Made by a program: the position numbers and the translations under genes. A DNA stretch of 64,000 nt from assembly GCF_024703995.1 (NCBI RefSeq), contig NZ_JAMXQV010000017.1, forward strand, positions 62,001 to 126,000, given 5' to 3'. Below the pieces are notes generated by a model. That model did not search any database. It was given only the letters and a program-made list of their open reading frames with translations, and had not been told where the DNA came from. This DNA comes from Amycolatopsis iheyensis. Its GTDB lineage: Bacteria > Actinomycetota > Actinomycetes > Mycobacteriales > Pseudonocardiaceae. This document shows positions 1-8,787 of this stretch, piece by piece. The stretch's first letter is position 1. Every line of letters begins with the position of its first letter.

Positions 1-1
1 G

Positions 2-832
2 GTGAACGAGACCGCTTCGGGCGCGGTCACGGCGTTGTCGATCGCACCGTCGGGTTCGCTTTCGGTCCTGGGCACGCTGGAGACGGGCGGCGCGCACCCG
101 TGCCACCTGGCGGTGACACCGGACGGCCGGTTCCTGCTGTGCGCCAACTACACCGGCGGCAGCCTGGCGGTGTTCTCGCTGGCTCCTGACGGCGCTTTGC
201 TTTCGCGGACCGCGCTGGCGCAGCACCACGGGAACGGTCCGGTGTCCGACCGCCAGGAGGCCGCGCACGTCCACATGGCGGTGCCCGGCCCCGGCATCGT
301 GAGCGCGGTCGACCTGGGCACGGACGAAATCCGCAGCTACACGCTGTCCGCGTCGGGTGATCTCTCGCTGCCGGCGGTGTCGTCCCTGCCCGCGGGCACC
401 GGCCCGAGGCAGCTCGTGCGCCGCCCGGGCACGGACCTGGCGTACGTGGTCGGCGAGCTGGCCGGGACCGTGGTGACGGTCCGCGAGACTTCGCCGGGCG
501 CGTTCGACGTGGTGGCGGTGACCGCGTCGACGTTGTCTTCGGTGACGCCCAACCTGGTGGCCCACCTGGAACTGGCGGACACGCGGATGTACGTGTCGAA
601 CCGCGGCCCGGACTGCGTGACGGAGTTCGCGCTCGACGAGGCCTTGGCCGTCGCCGACCAGTCCTGCGGCGCGAACCCGCGCCACTTCGCCCTGGTGGAC
701 GGGACGTGTTACGTCGCGGCGCAGTCGGCGGACGCGATCACGGCGTTCACGCTGACGGCGTCGGGCGAGGCGGACCTGAAGCACTACCCGACGGGCTCGC
801 CGACGTTCGTGCTCCCGGTGTCCCTGCCCTAG
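2..832 (+). CDS. Lactonase family beta-propeller protein (5' partial)
   Basis: Resembles the 7-bladed beta-propeller lactonase family (6-phosphogluconolactonase type), which hydrolyses sugar lactones in the cytoplasm. Visible family signatures are PCHLAVTPDGRFLLCANYTGGSLAVF near residues 33-56 (split by blade turns) and a later GPRQLVRRPG repeat. Family members are about 340 residues and this reading has 276. It opens at a VNE stretch that normally lies about 60 residues inside the protein, so the true start is probably before the window and the GTG at position 2 is internal. Its stop overlaps the stop of the convergent gene by a few bases. The substrate cannot be read from the sequence. Confidence 0.8.
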   Translation: MNETASGAVTALSIAPSGSLSVLGTLETGGAHPCHLAVTPDGRFLLCANYTGGSLAVFSLAPDGALLSRTALAQHHGNGPVSDRQEAAHVHMAVPGPGIVSAVDLGTDEIRSYTLSASGDLSLPAVSSLPAGTGPRQLVRRPGTDLAYVVGELAGTVVTVRETSPGAFDVVAVTASTLSSVTPNLVAHLELADTRMYVSNRGPDCVTEFALDEALAVADQSCGANPRHFALVDGTCYVAAQSADAITAFTLTASGEADLKHYPTGSPTFVLPVSLP

Positions 833-1263
833 GTCACCGGGCAGCTGTCCGGCGGCCGGTGCCGGTCGGCTTCCCGCCGGAGCTCGGGCCACTGGGTGAG
901 CGCGGCCCGACGCGCCCGGACGTGCGCCGCGACCGCGCAGCAGACCGAAACCCCGTCGGCCAGCGGATAGTCGCTGGAGGGGCCGAACTCCATGGCGTAG
1001 GTGAGCAGGTCGGCGGCGATGACCCGGACGACCGGGTGCCCGTGCTCGACGATGTCCAGCAGCGCGGGTGCCGCGTACGCCGCCGCCGGGTAGAGGGTGC
1101 CGCTGTGTTCGTGGAGCACGCCGGAGTTGAAGAGCACCGAGCTGGGCGACGACGCTTCGCGCACCGACGTCGCGGCGGCGAGGTCGCGCAACGCGGGCCC
1201 GACGGTGTCCGGGTCGTACCAGCCGGCCGGCCCGGGAACGGCGTGCCAATCCACTTCGGCCAT
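829..1263 (-). CDS. Hypothetical protein, HEAT-like
   Basis: Unrecognised protein of 144 residues. The middle part (APALLDIVEHGHPVVRVIAADLL) looks like a HEAT-type helical repeat, as in small actinobacterial proteins that scan surrounding surfaces. It has no signal peptide or membrane segment. An ATG at 1263 is chosen over one at 1287 because a strong GGGGGAGG ribosome site precedes it by a few bases. It is tail-to-tail with the lactonase gene, and the two stop codons overlap. No function is assigned. Confidence 0.6.
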   Translation of the reverse strand: MAEVDWHAVPGPAGWYDPDTVGPALRDLAAATSVREASSPSSVLFNSGVLHEHSGTLYPAAAYAAPALLDIVEHGHPVVRVIAADLLTYAMEFGPSSDYPLADGVSVCCAVAAHVRARRAALTQWPELRREADRHRPPDSCPVT

Positions 1264-1323
1264 CGGAACCTCCCCCTCGTGGTCCACGTATAGCGCGATC
1301 CCGGGCGGGCGGCAAGGTCCCGG

Positions 1324-3351
1324 CTATGCCCGGCGGAGCACGATCACGTCCGCGTCGTGGGCAGCCGTCCAGTCGAACGGCAGGCCCGCGTGCTTCAGAT
1401 GCGCCCCCGAGTACCGAGCCCCCGCCGCATCCACATAGGACGCCTCCGGGCACACGTCGAGCCGCACCCTGGACGACCGTCCTGGCGTCAGCGGCGCACC
1501 CGTCAACGCCCCCGTGCTCCACGCCAGCACGACCACCGTGTCGCCGTCCTCGGACGTGTACTGCGTCGCGGCCGTCGGCTCCGACGGGCCGGCCAGCACC
1601 CGGGCCACGCCGTGGTGGATCACGTCCCGGATCGACTTGTACACCTCGATCAGCGACGCCGCCTCGGCGTGCTGTTCAGGAGTCCACCGCGAAAGGTCCG
1701 CGCCGATCCCCAGCACCCCCGCCATCGCCGTCACGAACCGGAACCGCAACGACCGGGGCCGTGGATCGAAGACACCCGGCGCGTCCGTCACCCACGAGCT
1801 CATCAGGTGCGGCGCGTGCATCAGCAGGAACCCGTCCTGGATCGCGAGGCGGTCCAGCGGGCCGGTGTTGTCGCTCGGCCACACGACATCCGCGCGAGCC
1901 ACCGTCGCCAGGTCCGTCCGGCCGCCGCCGCCCGCGCACGCCTCGATCGTGACGTGCGGGTGTGCCTCACGCAGGTGGTCCAGCACCGACAGGTAGCCCG
2001 CGACGTGCTCGGCGTCCAGGTCGGCGAACGGCGCTCCGGGCCGGCCGCGTTCCGTCGGTGGGCGGTTCATGTCCCACTTCAGGTACGAGATCGGGTACGC
2101 CGCCAGCAGTGAGTCCAAAGTGGACTTCACGAACGAGACGACGGCCGGCAGTCCCAGGTCCAGCAGCAGCTGGTTCCGGATCAACGTGAGCGGGCGCCCG
2201 TCGATCCGGTACACCCAGTCCGGGTGCGCCGCGTAGAGCTTCGACTTCGGGCTCACCGCCTCCGGCTCGACCCACAGCCCGAACTCCAGGCCCAGCTCCC
2301 GCACCGACTCGACGAACGAGCCGAACGACGGTTCCGCCGGCGTCCAGTCGCCGAGGCCGCCGGTGTCGTCGTCGCGGCCGGTGAACCAGCCGTCGTCCAC
2401 CACGAACAACTCGACGCCGATGTCCGCCGCCCGCTTCGCCAGCTCCAGCTGGTGCGTGCTCCGGACGTCGAAGCCCGTGGCCTCCCAGGAGTTGTAGAGC
2501 ACCGGACGCGGACGCCGCCAGCGTGCACCGGCCAGCACCCGGTCGTAGTCGTGCCACACCGAAGCCAGCCCGGCCAGTCCGTCCACACTGGACGCCAGCG
2601 CGACCGCGGGCGTCACCAGCGAAGCCCCCGGCTCCAGAAGCACTGGCCCCGGCGAAGGCAGCCGGCCGGCCCGGACGCGCGTCAGCCCCGACGGCTCGAC
2701 GTCCGCCTCGATCGACCACGAACCCGGCCATTCCAGCGAGACGCCGTAAGCGGGCCCGCCGGAAGCGTCCTGCACCGCCAGCCACGGCACGTGCGCGTGC
2801 CCGGGGACCCCGAACCGGCTCTCCATCCGGAAGCCCCCGGCGGGCAACGACACCGACTGCCGCGTGAACTCCTGCGACCACTGGCCGGTCAAGTACGTCA
2901 ACCGCGCGCCCGACGTCGTCGGGACGCACACCCCCGCCGAGCCGAGCCGGTCGAACTCCAGGGGCGACGGGCCCGCGTTGGTGAACTCGACCCAGCGGGT
3001 GAGCACGTCCGTCTCGGGCACCGGCCGGTAGCAGAGCACCGCGCGCAACCCCGAGACCTCGTCCACAAAGGTCAGTCGCAGACCGTCCTCCGAAGACGCC
3101 GAGTCGAACCGCCACCACGAGCCCCCGCGCACGGCGACGTCCGCGCCGGAGAACGGGCGCAGCCCCAGCGGCGCGTACTCGACCGGGGCCGCGTCGGCCT
3201 CGGTGATGAAGTGCACGTCACCGGTGTTCGTGAACACCGACGGCCCGTCTTCGACGCCGTGCGGCCCCCACGCGACCAGCTCGGCCCAGCGCGAAGACGG
3301 GTCCAGCGCCACGGTGTACGAAGTGGACTTCATGGGCACGGTCCACGTCAC
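1324..3351 (-). CDS. Alpha-galactosidase, GH36
   Basis: Cleaves terminal alpha-galactosyl residues from oligosaccharides. There is no signal peptide, so it acts on imported sugar in the cytoplasm. The GH36 nucleophile motif KWDMN is present (Asp about 427 of 675), with the downstream acid/base SDNT (Asp about 494) and a CAGGGGR loop between them. The N-terminal half is a beta-sandwich typical of the family. The GTG start at 3351 overlaps the stop of the upstream permease by 4 bp (GTGA), implying translational coupling. An ATG 18 bases further in lacks a ribosome site. It is the last gene of a binding protein, permease, permease, hydrolase operon, which makes a raffinose or melibiose-like substrate plausible. 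Confidence 0.88.
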   Translation of the reverse strand: MTWTVPMKSTSYTVALDPSSRWAELVAWGPHGVEDGPSVFTNTGDVHFITEADAAPVEYAPLGLRPFSGADVAVRGGSWWRFDSASSEDGLRLTFVDEVSGLRAVLCYRPVPETDVLTRWVEFTNAGPSPLEFDRLGSAGVCVPTTSGARLTYLTGQWSQEFTRQSVSLPAGGFRMESRFGVPGHAHVPWLAVQDASGGPAYGVSLEWPGSWSIEADVEPSGLTRVRAGRLPSPGPVLLEPGASLVTPAVALASSVDGLAGLASVWHDYDRVLAGARWRRPRPVLYNSWEATGFDVRSTHQLELAKRAADIGVELFVVDDGWFTGRDDDTGGLGDWTPAEPSFGSFVESVRELGLEFGLWVEPEAVSPKSKLYAAHPDWVYRIDGRPLTLIRNQLLLDLGLPAVVSFVKSTLDSLLAAYPISYLKWDMNRPPTERGRPGAPFADLDAEHVAGYLSVLDHLREAHPHVTIEACAGGGGRTDLATVARADVVWPSDNTGPLDRLAIQDGFLLMHAPHLMSSWVTDAPGVFDPRPRSLRFRFVTAMAGVLGIGADLSRWTPEQHAEAASLIEVYKSIRDVIHHGVARVLAGPSEPTAATQYTSEDGDTVVVLAWSTGALTGAPLTPGRSSRVRLDVCPEASYVDAAGARYSGAHLKHAGLPFDWTAAHDADVIVLRRA

Positions 3352-4166
3352 TTGATCGCCCCGATCGCCAGGCCCGAGATGAAGTGCTTCTGGAACCGCA
3401 GGAACACCGCCACCGTCGGCACCGCGGCGATCACCGAGCCCGCCGCGATCACGTTCCAGTTGGACACGTACTGCCCCTGCAGGCCGAGCAGCGCCGGCGT
3501 CACCGGCATCACCGTGCCGGTGCGCAGCACGGTGATCGACCACAGCAGGTCGTTGAACGTCCAGGTGAACGCGAGCGCGCCGAGCGCGGCCAGCGCCGGG
3601 CGGGTCATCGGCAGGATGATCCGCCAGAAGATCTGCGCGACGCCGGCGCCGTCAATCAGCGCCGCCTGCTGGATCTCACCCGGGATCGAGCGCATGAACC
3701 CCTGCAGCACGAACGTGTAGAAGCCGAGCCCGAACCCGACCTGCACGACGATCAGCGCCGTCAGCGTGTCGTAGATGCCCAGCAGCTCGGCCAGCTTCGC
3801 CACCGGCACGAGCAGGATCTGCGGCGGCAGCAGGTTGCCGGCCAGCATCACGAGGATGATCGTGCGGCGGAACGGGATCTCGTACCGGCTCAGCGCGAAC
3901 GCCGCCGCGGAGCTGAGCAGCAGCGCCAGGAACACGGTCGGGATGGTCACGAGCAGGCTGTTCAGCATCGCGTGCCCGCCGCCCCCTTCGCCCCACGCCT
4001 GCCCGAAGCCGTCGAGCGAGAACGACGACGGCAGCGCGCCCAGCCCGTTCGACGCGATGTCCGAAAAGGACCGGACGCTCGTGGTCAGCACCAGCAGGAT
4101 CGGCAGCAGCCACAGCACCGCGAGCCCGCCCGCGACCAGGTGGAAGCCGAAAGTCCGGGTCCTCAC
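3348..4166 (-). CDS. Carbohydrate ABC transporter permease (MalG type)
   Basis: Inner-membrane subunit of a sugar importer, 272 residues with about six membrane helices. The cytoplasmic EAA loop that docks the ATPase is visible as IQQAALIDGAGVAQIFW followed by ILPMTRPAL. The GTG start overlaps the previous permease stop by 4 bp and is preceded by GGGAGGATG. It lies between the MalF-like permease and the alpha-galactosidase. No ATPase gene is in the cluster, so a shared MsiK-like ATPase elsewhere probably energises the importer. That is an inference from actinobacterial sugar importers. Confidence 0.9.
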   Translation of the reverse strand: MRTRTFGFHLVAGGLAVLWLLPILLVLTTSVRSFSDIASNGLGALPSSFSLDGFGQAWGEGGGGHAMLNSLLVTIPTVFLALLLSSAAAFALSRYEIPFRRTIILVMLAGNLLPPQILLVPVAKLAELLGIYDTLTALIVVQVGFGLGFYTFVLQGFMRSIPGEIQQAALIDGAGVAQIFWRIILPMTRPALAALGALAFTWTFNDLLWSITVLRTGTVMPVTPALLGLQGQYVSNWNVIAAGSVIAAVPTVAVFLRFQKHFISGLAIGAIK

Positions 4167-5083
4167 GAGTCATCCTCCCGGAACGCGCGCACGAGGTAGG
4201 TCACGATCACGCCGAACGCCAGCACGAAGATCACCACGGCCAGCGCGGACGCGTAACCGAGCCGCAGCGACTGGAACGCGGTCGCGTACATGTACGTGCT
4301 GAGCAGCTCGGACGAGTGGTACGGGCCGCCCTTGGTCATCGACCACACGACGTCGAACGACCGCAGCGAGTCGATGATGATCACCGACAGGACCACGGAG
4401 TTGACGCTGCGCAGCTGCGGCCAGGTGACGTTGCGGAACTGCTGCCACGCGGTGGCACCGTCCAGTTTGGCCGCTTCGTAGAGCGCCGGGTCGATGCCCT
4501 TGAGCCCGGCCAGGTACAGCACCATCACGTAGCCGAGCTGCCGCCACAGCGCCGGGACGAGCACCGCGTACAGCGCCGTCTTCGGGTCGGCGAGCCAGGC
4601 GTGCTGCCAGCTGCCGAGCCCGATCGCGCCGAGCACCTTGTTGAAGACGCCGTCGGGCTGGTAGATCACCTGCCAGATCAGCGACGTCGCGACCAGTGAG
4701 AACACCACCGGCGTGAACAGCGCGGCGCGGTAGAAGCCCACCCCGCGGCGCTCGCGTTGCAGCAGGGTCGCCAGCGCGAGCCCGCCGACGGCCGAGAGGC
4801 CGCCGAAGAGCACGAGCCAGAGCACCGTGTCGAACGCCGCCGTGCCGAAGATGTCGTCGGAGAACATCTCGGCGAAGTTGCCGAGGCCGACGAACTCCGG
4901 CGCCGAGACGCCGTCCCAGTTCGTCAGCGACAGGTAGAACCCCTGCAGCGCGGGCCAGAACACCCAGAACCCCTCGACCGCGAGGGGCACCAGGACGAAC
5001 GCCAGCAGCACGGGCGAGACCCGGCGCCGGCGCTTGGGCGCCCGCGCCGCGGTCTTCGGCCGTTCGGCGGTCAGCACCGCCAT
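4163..5083 (-). CDS. Carbohydrate ABC transporter permease (MalF type)
   Basis: Partner permease of 306 residues. A basic N-terminal tail (KRRRR) precedes about six membrane helices. The EAA motif reads LYEAAKLDGATAWQQF then NVTWPQL. The ATG start lies 1 bp after the stop of the substrate-binding protein gene and the stop overlaps the next permease, so all four genes form one transcription unit. Substrate specificity rests with the binding protein. The alpha-galactosidase downstream suggests an alpha-galactoside. Confidence 0.9.
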   Translation of the reverse strand: MAVLTAERPKTAARAPKRRRRVSPVLLAFVLVPLAVEGFWVFWPALQGFYLSLTNWDGVSAPEFVGLGNFAEMFSDDIFGTAAFDTVLWLVLFGGLSAVGGLALATLLQRERRGVGFYRAALFTPVVFSLVATSLIWQVIYQPDGVFNKVLGAIGLGSWQHAWLADPKTALYAVLVPALWRQLGYVMVLYLAGLKGIDPALYEAAKLDGATAWQQFRNVTWPQLRSVNSVVLSVIIIDSLRSFDVVWSMTKGGPYHSSELLSTYMYATAFQSLRLGYASALAVVIFVLAFGVIVTYLVRAFREDDS

Positions 5084-5084
5084 C

Positions 5085-6383
5085 TCAGGACTGCCAGACC
5101 TTCTGCGCGGCGGTCTGCCAGTCGCTCAGGATCGAGTCGAGCTCGTTCGGCTTCTGGATGAACCGGATCAGCGCCGCGTCGGCGGTCGGCTGCAGTGCGT
5201 CGGAGGAGTCGCGGTTGAAGAACTGCGTGATCTCCTTGGCGTCCGCGAGCATCTTGCGTCCCTTTTGGACCAGCGGGGTGCCGTTGTCCTTGGCCTTCGG
5301 GTTGGTCGGCAGGACCGTGCCGGAGGAGTTCTTGATGTAGAGCTCCTGCGCCTCGGCCGTCGCGACGTACTTGAACCACTCCTTCACCTCGGCGACGTGC
5401 GGGGTGCGCGCGCTGGCGAAGAAGCCGTCGGTCGGGCCCTCTTCGGCGACTGGGACGGCCGGGTCGAGGATCGGGAACTGGAAGAAGTCGAGGTCGTCGA
5501 GCGCGTCCTTCGGAGCGGCGTCGGCGAAGAACGTGCCGGTCAGGACCATGCCGGTGCGGCCCTGCAGCAACACGGTCGTCGCGTCCTGGAACGCGATCGC
5601 GGTGCCGTTCGGGTCGAAGTACGGCAGGGCCTGGCGCCACGGGTCGAAGATCTTCTTGACGCGCGGGTCGTCGAAGCGCTGCTTGCCGGCGAGGAGCTCG
5701 CGGTGGAACGGCGCGCCGTTGATCCGGATGTTCAGGTAGTCGAACCAGGCCGACGCGGTCCACGGCGTGTTGCCGCCCGCGCCAAGCCCGATCGGCGCGA
5801 TCCCCTTGCCCTTCAGGGTTTCGCACAGGGCGAGGAACTCACTCCAGTTCGTCGGCGGCCGCACGCCCCACTTCGCGAAGTTGGACTTGCGGTAGAAGAA
5901 GCCCCACCAGTAGTAGGAAGTCGGGACGAAGACCTGGTGCCCGGCGCCGTCGCCGGAGAGGTTGCGGAAGGCGGCGCTGTAGTCGCCCATGGTCTGCCAG
6001 ACGTCGCCGACGTCGAGCAGCAGGCCCTTGCGCGCGTAGCCGGACAGCAGCGAGCCCGGGTACCACGTGTAGGTGTCCGGCGGGTTGGCCGCGGTGAGGT
6101 AGCTGGGCAGCTGGGTGCGGAAGGTCTCCGACGCCACGGTGTTGACCGTCGCCGTCGCGCCGCCCTTGTCCCCGAACGCCTTGGCCAGCGCCTCGATCGC
6201 CTTCTTCGCCTCGGGCGAGGAGAGGTTCGACTGGACGGTGACCGCGCCGGCGGCCTGCTTGACCGGGCCGCTGGACGCGGACGTCGCGCAGGCGGCCAGG
6301 AAGCTGCCCGAGCCGATGGCGCCGAGGCCGGCCAGGCTCGCGTTGCGCAGGAAACGACGGCGGGACAGGCCTGCACTCGTCAT
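5085..6383 (-). CDS. Extracellular sugar-binding lipoprotein of ABC importer
   Basis: Solute-binding protein of 432 residues (family 1) that captures sugar outside the membrane. The N-terminus has a twin-arginine motif SRRRFLR followed by a hydrophobic stretch and lipobox LAAC with Cys 32, so export as a lipoprotein, possibly by Tat, is likely. The reading frame is open far upstream, but the ATG at 6383 is chosen because AAAGGGG lies just before it and the signal peptide starts there. It is the first gene of the alpha-galactosidase operon, divergent from a GntR-type regulator whose candidate operator lies in between. Confidence 0.9.
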   Translation of the reverse strand: MTSAGLSRRRFLRNASLAGLGAIGSGSFLAACATSASSGPVKQAAGAVTVQSNLSSPEAKKAIEALAKAFGDKGGATATVNTVASETFRTQLPSYLTAANPPDTYTWYPGSLLSGYARKGLLLDVGDVWQTMGDYSAAFRNLSGDGAGHQVFVPTSYYWWGFFYRKSNFAKWGVRPPTNWSEFLALCETLKGKGIAPIGLGAGGNTPWTASAWFDYLNIRINGAPFHRELLAGKQRFDDPRVKKIFDPWRQALPYFDPNGTAIAFQDATTVLLQGRTGMVLTGTFFADAAPKDALDDLDFFQFPILDPAVPVAEEGPTDGFFASARTPHVAEVKEWFKYVATAEAQELYIKNSSGTVLPTNPKAKDNGTPLVQKGRKMLADAKEITQFFNRDSSDALQPTADAALIRFIQKPNELDSILSDWQTAAQKVWQS

Positions 6384-6455
6384 GTCATGACCCCTTTGTC
6401 GTGGGTGCCCGGACGGGCGTAACTGCTGCCAAAGAGTGCAACCGGGCGACGCCGG

Positions 6456-6481
6456 TGTCAAGATGTATTCATAATTTATGA
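6456..6481. promoter_or_regulatory. Candidate operator/promoter between sugar operon and GntR gene
   Basis: A perfect inverted repeat TCATAA-T-TTATGA spans 6469-6481, framed by GT and AC as in FadR/GntR operators. It is strikingly AT-rich for this DNA. Just beside it, on the minus strand, TTGACA (6461-6456) could be a -35 element, with a weak -10 (CACTCT) 17 bp downstream toward the binding-protein gene. The divergent regulator is the obvious candidate ligand. This is an inference. Confidence 0.5.
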
Positions 6482-6542
6482 CGACTTCGAGGGCAGCGTA
6501 GGATGACGTTCCGCCAGTTCCGCCAGCCGAGAGGGCCCTCCA

Positions 6543-7250
6543 TTGACCGAACACCGGCCACGCGGGTTGCACGGCCAGACCGTGGAGGCACTGGCCAGCC
6601 GGATCCTCTCCGACGAGTGGGGCGAGGGCACCGTCCTGGACCTGCCCGCCCTGCGCGAAGAGCTCGACATCAGCCTGACCGCGCTGCGTGAGGCGCTGAA
6701 GGTGCTGGCGGCCAAGGGCATGATCGACGCCCGGCAGAAGCGCGGCACGTTCGTCCAGCCGCGCGAGAAGTGGAACATGCTCGACGCCGACGTCATGCGC
6801 TGGCAGACCGCGGCCGCCGACGACCCGGGCCTGCTCGACGAGCTCACCGAGGTCCGCGCGGTCGTCGAGCCCGCGGCGGCGCGGATCGCCGCCGAGCGGG
6901 CTTCGGACGAGGACGTCGACTCGCTGCGGGAGGCGCTGGCCGACATGGCCGCGGCCGACGACGCCGAGGCGAGCGTCCAGGCCGACCTGGCGTTCCACCG
7001 GCAGCTGATGGCCGCCACGCACAACAACTTCCTGATGCGGATGGAACGCGTCATCGCGATCGGGCTGGCCGAGCGCGACAAGCTGGTGCACGGCGCGTCG
7101 GCGGCGGAGGACCCGGTGCCGAGCCACCGCAAGGTGTTCGACGCGATCGTCGCCGGCGACCCGGCGGCGGCCGAGCAGGCCATGCTCGCGCTGGTCACGA
7201 AGTCCCGCGACGACCTGGCGAAGGCTCAGCGGAAACCTGCACGAGGGTAA
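6543..7250 (+). CDS. FadR/GntR family transcriptional regulator
   Basis: DNA-binding regulator of 235 residues. An N-terminal winged helix-turn-helix (about 10-75, with LREELDISLTALREALKVL and a KRGTFV wing) is followed by an all-helical FCD ligand domain (about 90-220) with conserved acidic and His residues. The likely start is TTG at 6543, with GAGAGGG upstream. It is divergent from the alpha-galactosidase/ABC operon and probably controls it through the inverted repeat at 6469-6481. FCD regulators usually respond to small carboxylates or sugar acids. The effector here is unknown. Confidence 0.85.
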   Translation: MTEHRPRGLHGQTVEALASRILSDEWGEGTVLDLPALREELDISLTALREALKVLAAKGMIDARQKRGTFVQPREKWNMLDADVMRWQTAAADDPGLLDELTEVRAVVEPAAARIAAERASDEDVDSLREALADMAAADDAEASVQADLAFHRQLMAATHNNFLMRMERVIAIGLAERDKLVHGASAAEDPVPSHRKVFDAIVAGDPAAAEQAMLALVTKSRDDLAKAQRKPARG

Positions 7251-7308
7251 TTCGTCGAGTAACAAAGTTGCATTTGAATCAGGCTTCAGGTCGTGCCGTA
7301 ATGGGTGC

Positions 7309-8076
7309 ATGACTGAAGTTCTGAAGACGATGGTGCAAGCGGCCGAGCAGGCCGGACAGGCGTTGCTGGCTTCGTTCGACCCGGCGAGCCGGCCCCCGGA
7401 CCGGGCGGCGATGTACGAGGCCGGCACCCGCCTCGAAGCGACTTCGACGGCGATCGTGCGCGAGGCGCTCGACGCCGTGCCCGAAGTGGGCTGGTGGGAC
7501 GAGGACGAGCGCGGCCGGGAGGTGCCGCCCGGGCGGTGGTGGGTGGTCGACGGCACCGAGGGCGCGGTCAACCACGTGCACGGCCTGCCGGAGTGGGGCG
7601 TGACGATCACCCTGGTCGCGGACGGGCGGCCGGAGCTGGCGGTCGTCCGCCAGCCGATCGGCGACCTGACGTACACGGCGACCCGGGGCCAGGGGGCGTT
7701 CCGCAACGGTGTGCCGTTGCGGGTGTCGGCCAAGACGGAGCTGGCGGCCGCGGCGGTGACGGCGAGCCAGGCGGGCAACTCCCCGGCGGTCTACGAGCGG
7801 TTCGCGGGCGCCTGGGCGGCGATGGCCGCGGAGGCGTTGCTGGTGCGCAACACGATCCCGACGACGTTCCCGCTGCTCGGCCTCGCCGCCGGGCAGTACG
7901 ACGTCTTCTGGCAGTACGAACCCGATTTGCCCGGGTCGGCTGCCGGTTCGCTGCTCGCTCTTGAGGCGGGGGCGGTTGTTTCGGACCTGTCGGGTGGGCC
8001 TTGGGACGTCAACTCCGCGGACATCCTCGTCGCCGCACCGGGTCTGCACGCCGCGGCACTGGCGGTGCTGAAGTGA
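7309..8076 (+). CDS. Inositol monophosphatase-family protein with altered metal sites
   Basis: 255 residues with the fold signatures of the Mg-dependent sugar/inositol phosphatase family, such as HGLPEWGV and a C-terminal AAGSLLALEAG. The key metal motif DPxDGT is replaced by DGTEGA, and the usual WD before AAG reads PG, so the second metal site is changed. It may be a variant phosphatase or have lost activity. The ATG at 7309 has only a weak ribosome site. The stop overlaps the next gene by 4 bp, so the two are co-translated. CysQ-like bisphosphate nucleotidases are a related alternative. Confidence 0.75.
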   Translation: MTEVLKTMVQAAEQAGQALLASFDPASRPPDRAAMYEAGTRLEATSTAIVREALDAVPEVGWWDEDERGREVPPGRWWVVDGTEGAVNHVHGLPEWGVTITLVADGRPELAVVRQPIGDLTYTATRGQGAFRNGVPLRVSAKTELAAAAVTASQAGNSPAVYERFAGAWAAMAAEALLVRNTIPTTFPLLGLAAGQYDVFWQYEPDLPGSAAGSLLALEAGAVVSDLSGGPWDVNSADILVAAPGLHAAALAVLK

Positions 8077-8681
8077 GCCGGGTGGCGGTGCTCGGCGCGT
8101 CGGGCGCGGTGGGCAGTGAGCTGGTGAAGCAGGCGCTCGAGCGCGGGCACGAAGTAGTGGCGATCAGCCGTCGTGCTTCGGCTACGGGTGAGCGACTGAC
8201 TTCGGTCGCGGCCGACGTCCACGACGCCGCCGGGATCGCGGATGCGTTGCGGGGCAGCGAGATCGTGCTCGACGCATTGGGGTTGCGCAAAGGCGATCCA
8301 CCGGGCGTGCTGACCGCGGGCGCTCGCGCGGTGGTGGCGGCGGGGCCCGCGCGGGCGGTGTCGGTGGGCGCGTTCGGCACGGGCCCGTCGGCCGACGCGG
8401 CCGGCTGGCTGACCCGGACGTTGCTTTCGCAGTTCATGAAAGCGGAACTGCCGGACAAGGTGAGCGCGGACGCGGCGATCCTCGGAATGGGCGGCACGGT
8501 GGTCCACGCGGGCCCGATGAAGAGCGGTCCGGTCAGCCCGGCCGGGCGTGCGGTGCCGATCGGCTCGGCGCCCCGCCGGTGGTTCCCCGCTTCGGTGACC
8601 CATGCGACGGTCGCGGCGGCGATGCTCGACGCGGCCGAGGACGGCCCGCGCGGGGAAGTGCTGGTAGCGCTCCCCGAGTAA
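8073..8681 (+). CDS. NAD(P)H-binding, atypical short-chain reductase-like protein
   Basis: 202 residues opening with a Rossmann nucleotide site, VAVLGASGAVGSELV, as in NAD(P)H-binding NmrA/atypical SDR proteins. The GTG start at 8073 overlaps the previous stop (GTGA), which excludes the longer open frame upstream. The catalytic YxxxK of classical SDRs is not evident, so it may be a redox sensor or an anabolic reductase. It is tail-to-tail with the LysR gene. Confidence 0.7.
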   Translation: MSRVAVLGASGAVGSELVKQALERGHEVVAISRRASATGERLTSVAADVHDAAGIADALRGSEIVLDALGLRKGDPPGVLTAGARAVVAAGPARAVSVGAFGTGPSADAAGWLTRTLLSQFMKAELPDKVSADAAILGMGGTVVHAGPMKSGPVSPAGRAVPIGSAPRRWFPASVTHATVAAAMLDAAEDGPRGEVLVALPE

Positions 8682-8698
8682 GCCCCGGCGCAAGTGGT

Positions 8699-8787
8699 CG
8701 TGAGTGTTTAGGGCGGGTCTAACCGCCCTGAACCAACACCACCGCACGGCGGGCCCCGCGGTGGGGCCGTGACCCCGCCGCCACTCG
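8699..8787. repeat. Diverged palindromic repeat plus GC-rich hairpin between convergent genes
   Basis: The left half (CGTGAGTGTTTAGGGCGG, 8699-8716) is identical to an arm of the perfect palindrome at 50267-50312. The right half keeps only AACCGCCCTGAA before diverging. A second stem follows, GGCCCC-GCGGT-GGGGCC with CAC/GTG flanks (about 8745-8771), and may act as a factor-independent stop for either strand. It lacks a T-tract. Confidence 0.6.

Noticed and set aside
5034..6422. Plus-strand open frame across the sugar-binding protein gene
   Set aside because: Composition is typical of antisense reading in high-GC DNA. The minus strand encodes clear family motifs.
7791..8765. Open extension of the LysR frame
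   Set aside because: Antisense to two genes with good family motifs and shows no similarity to LysR. Treated as read-through, not as coding.
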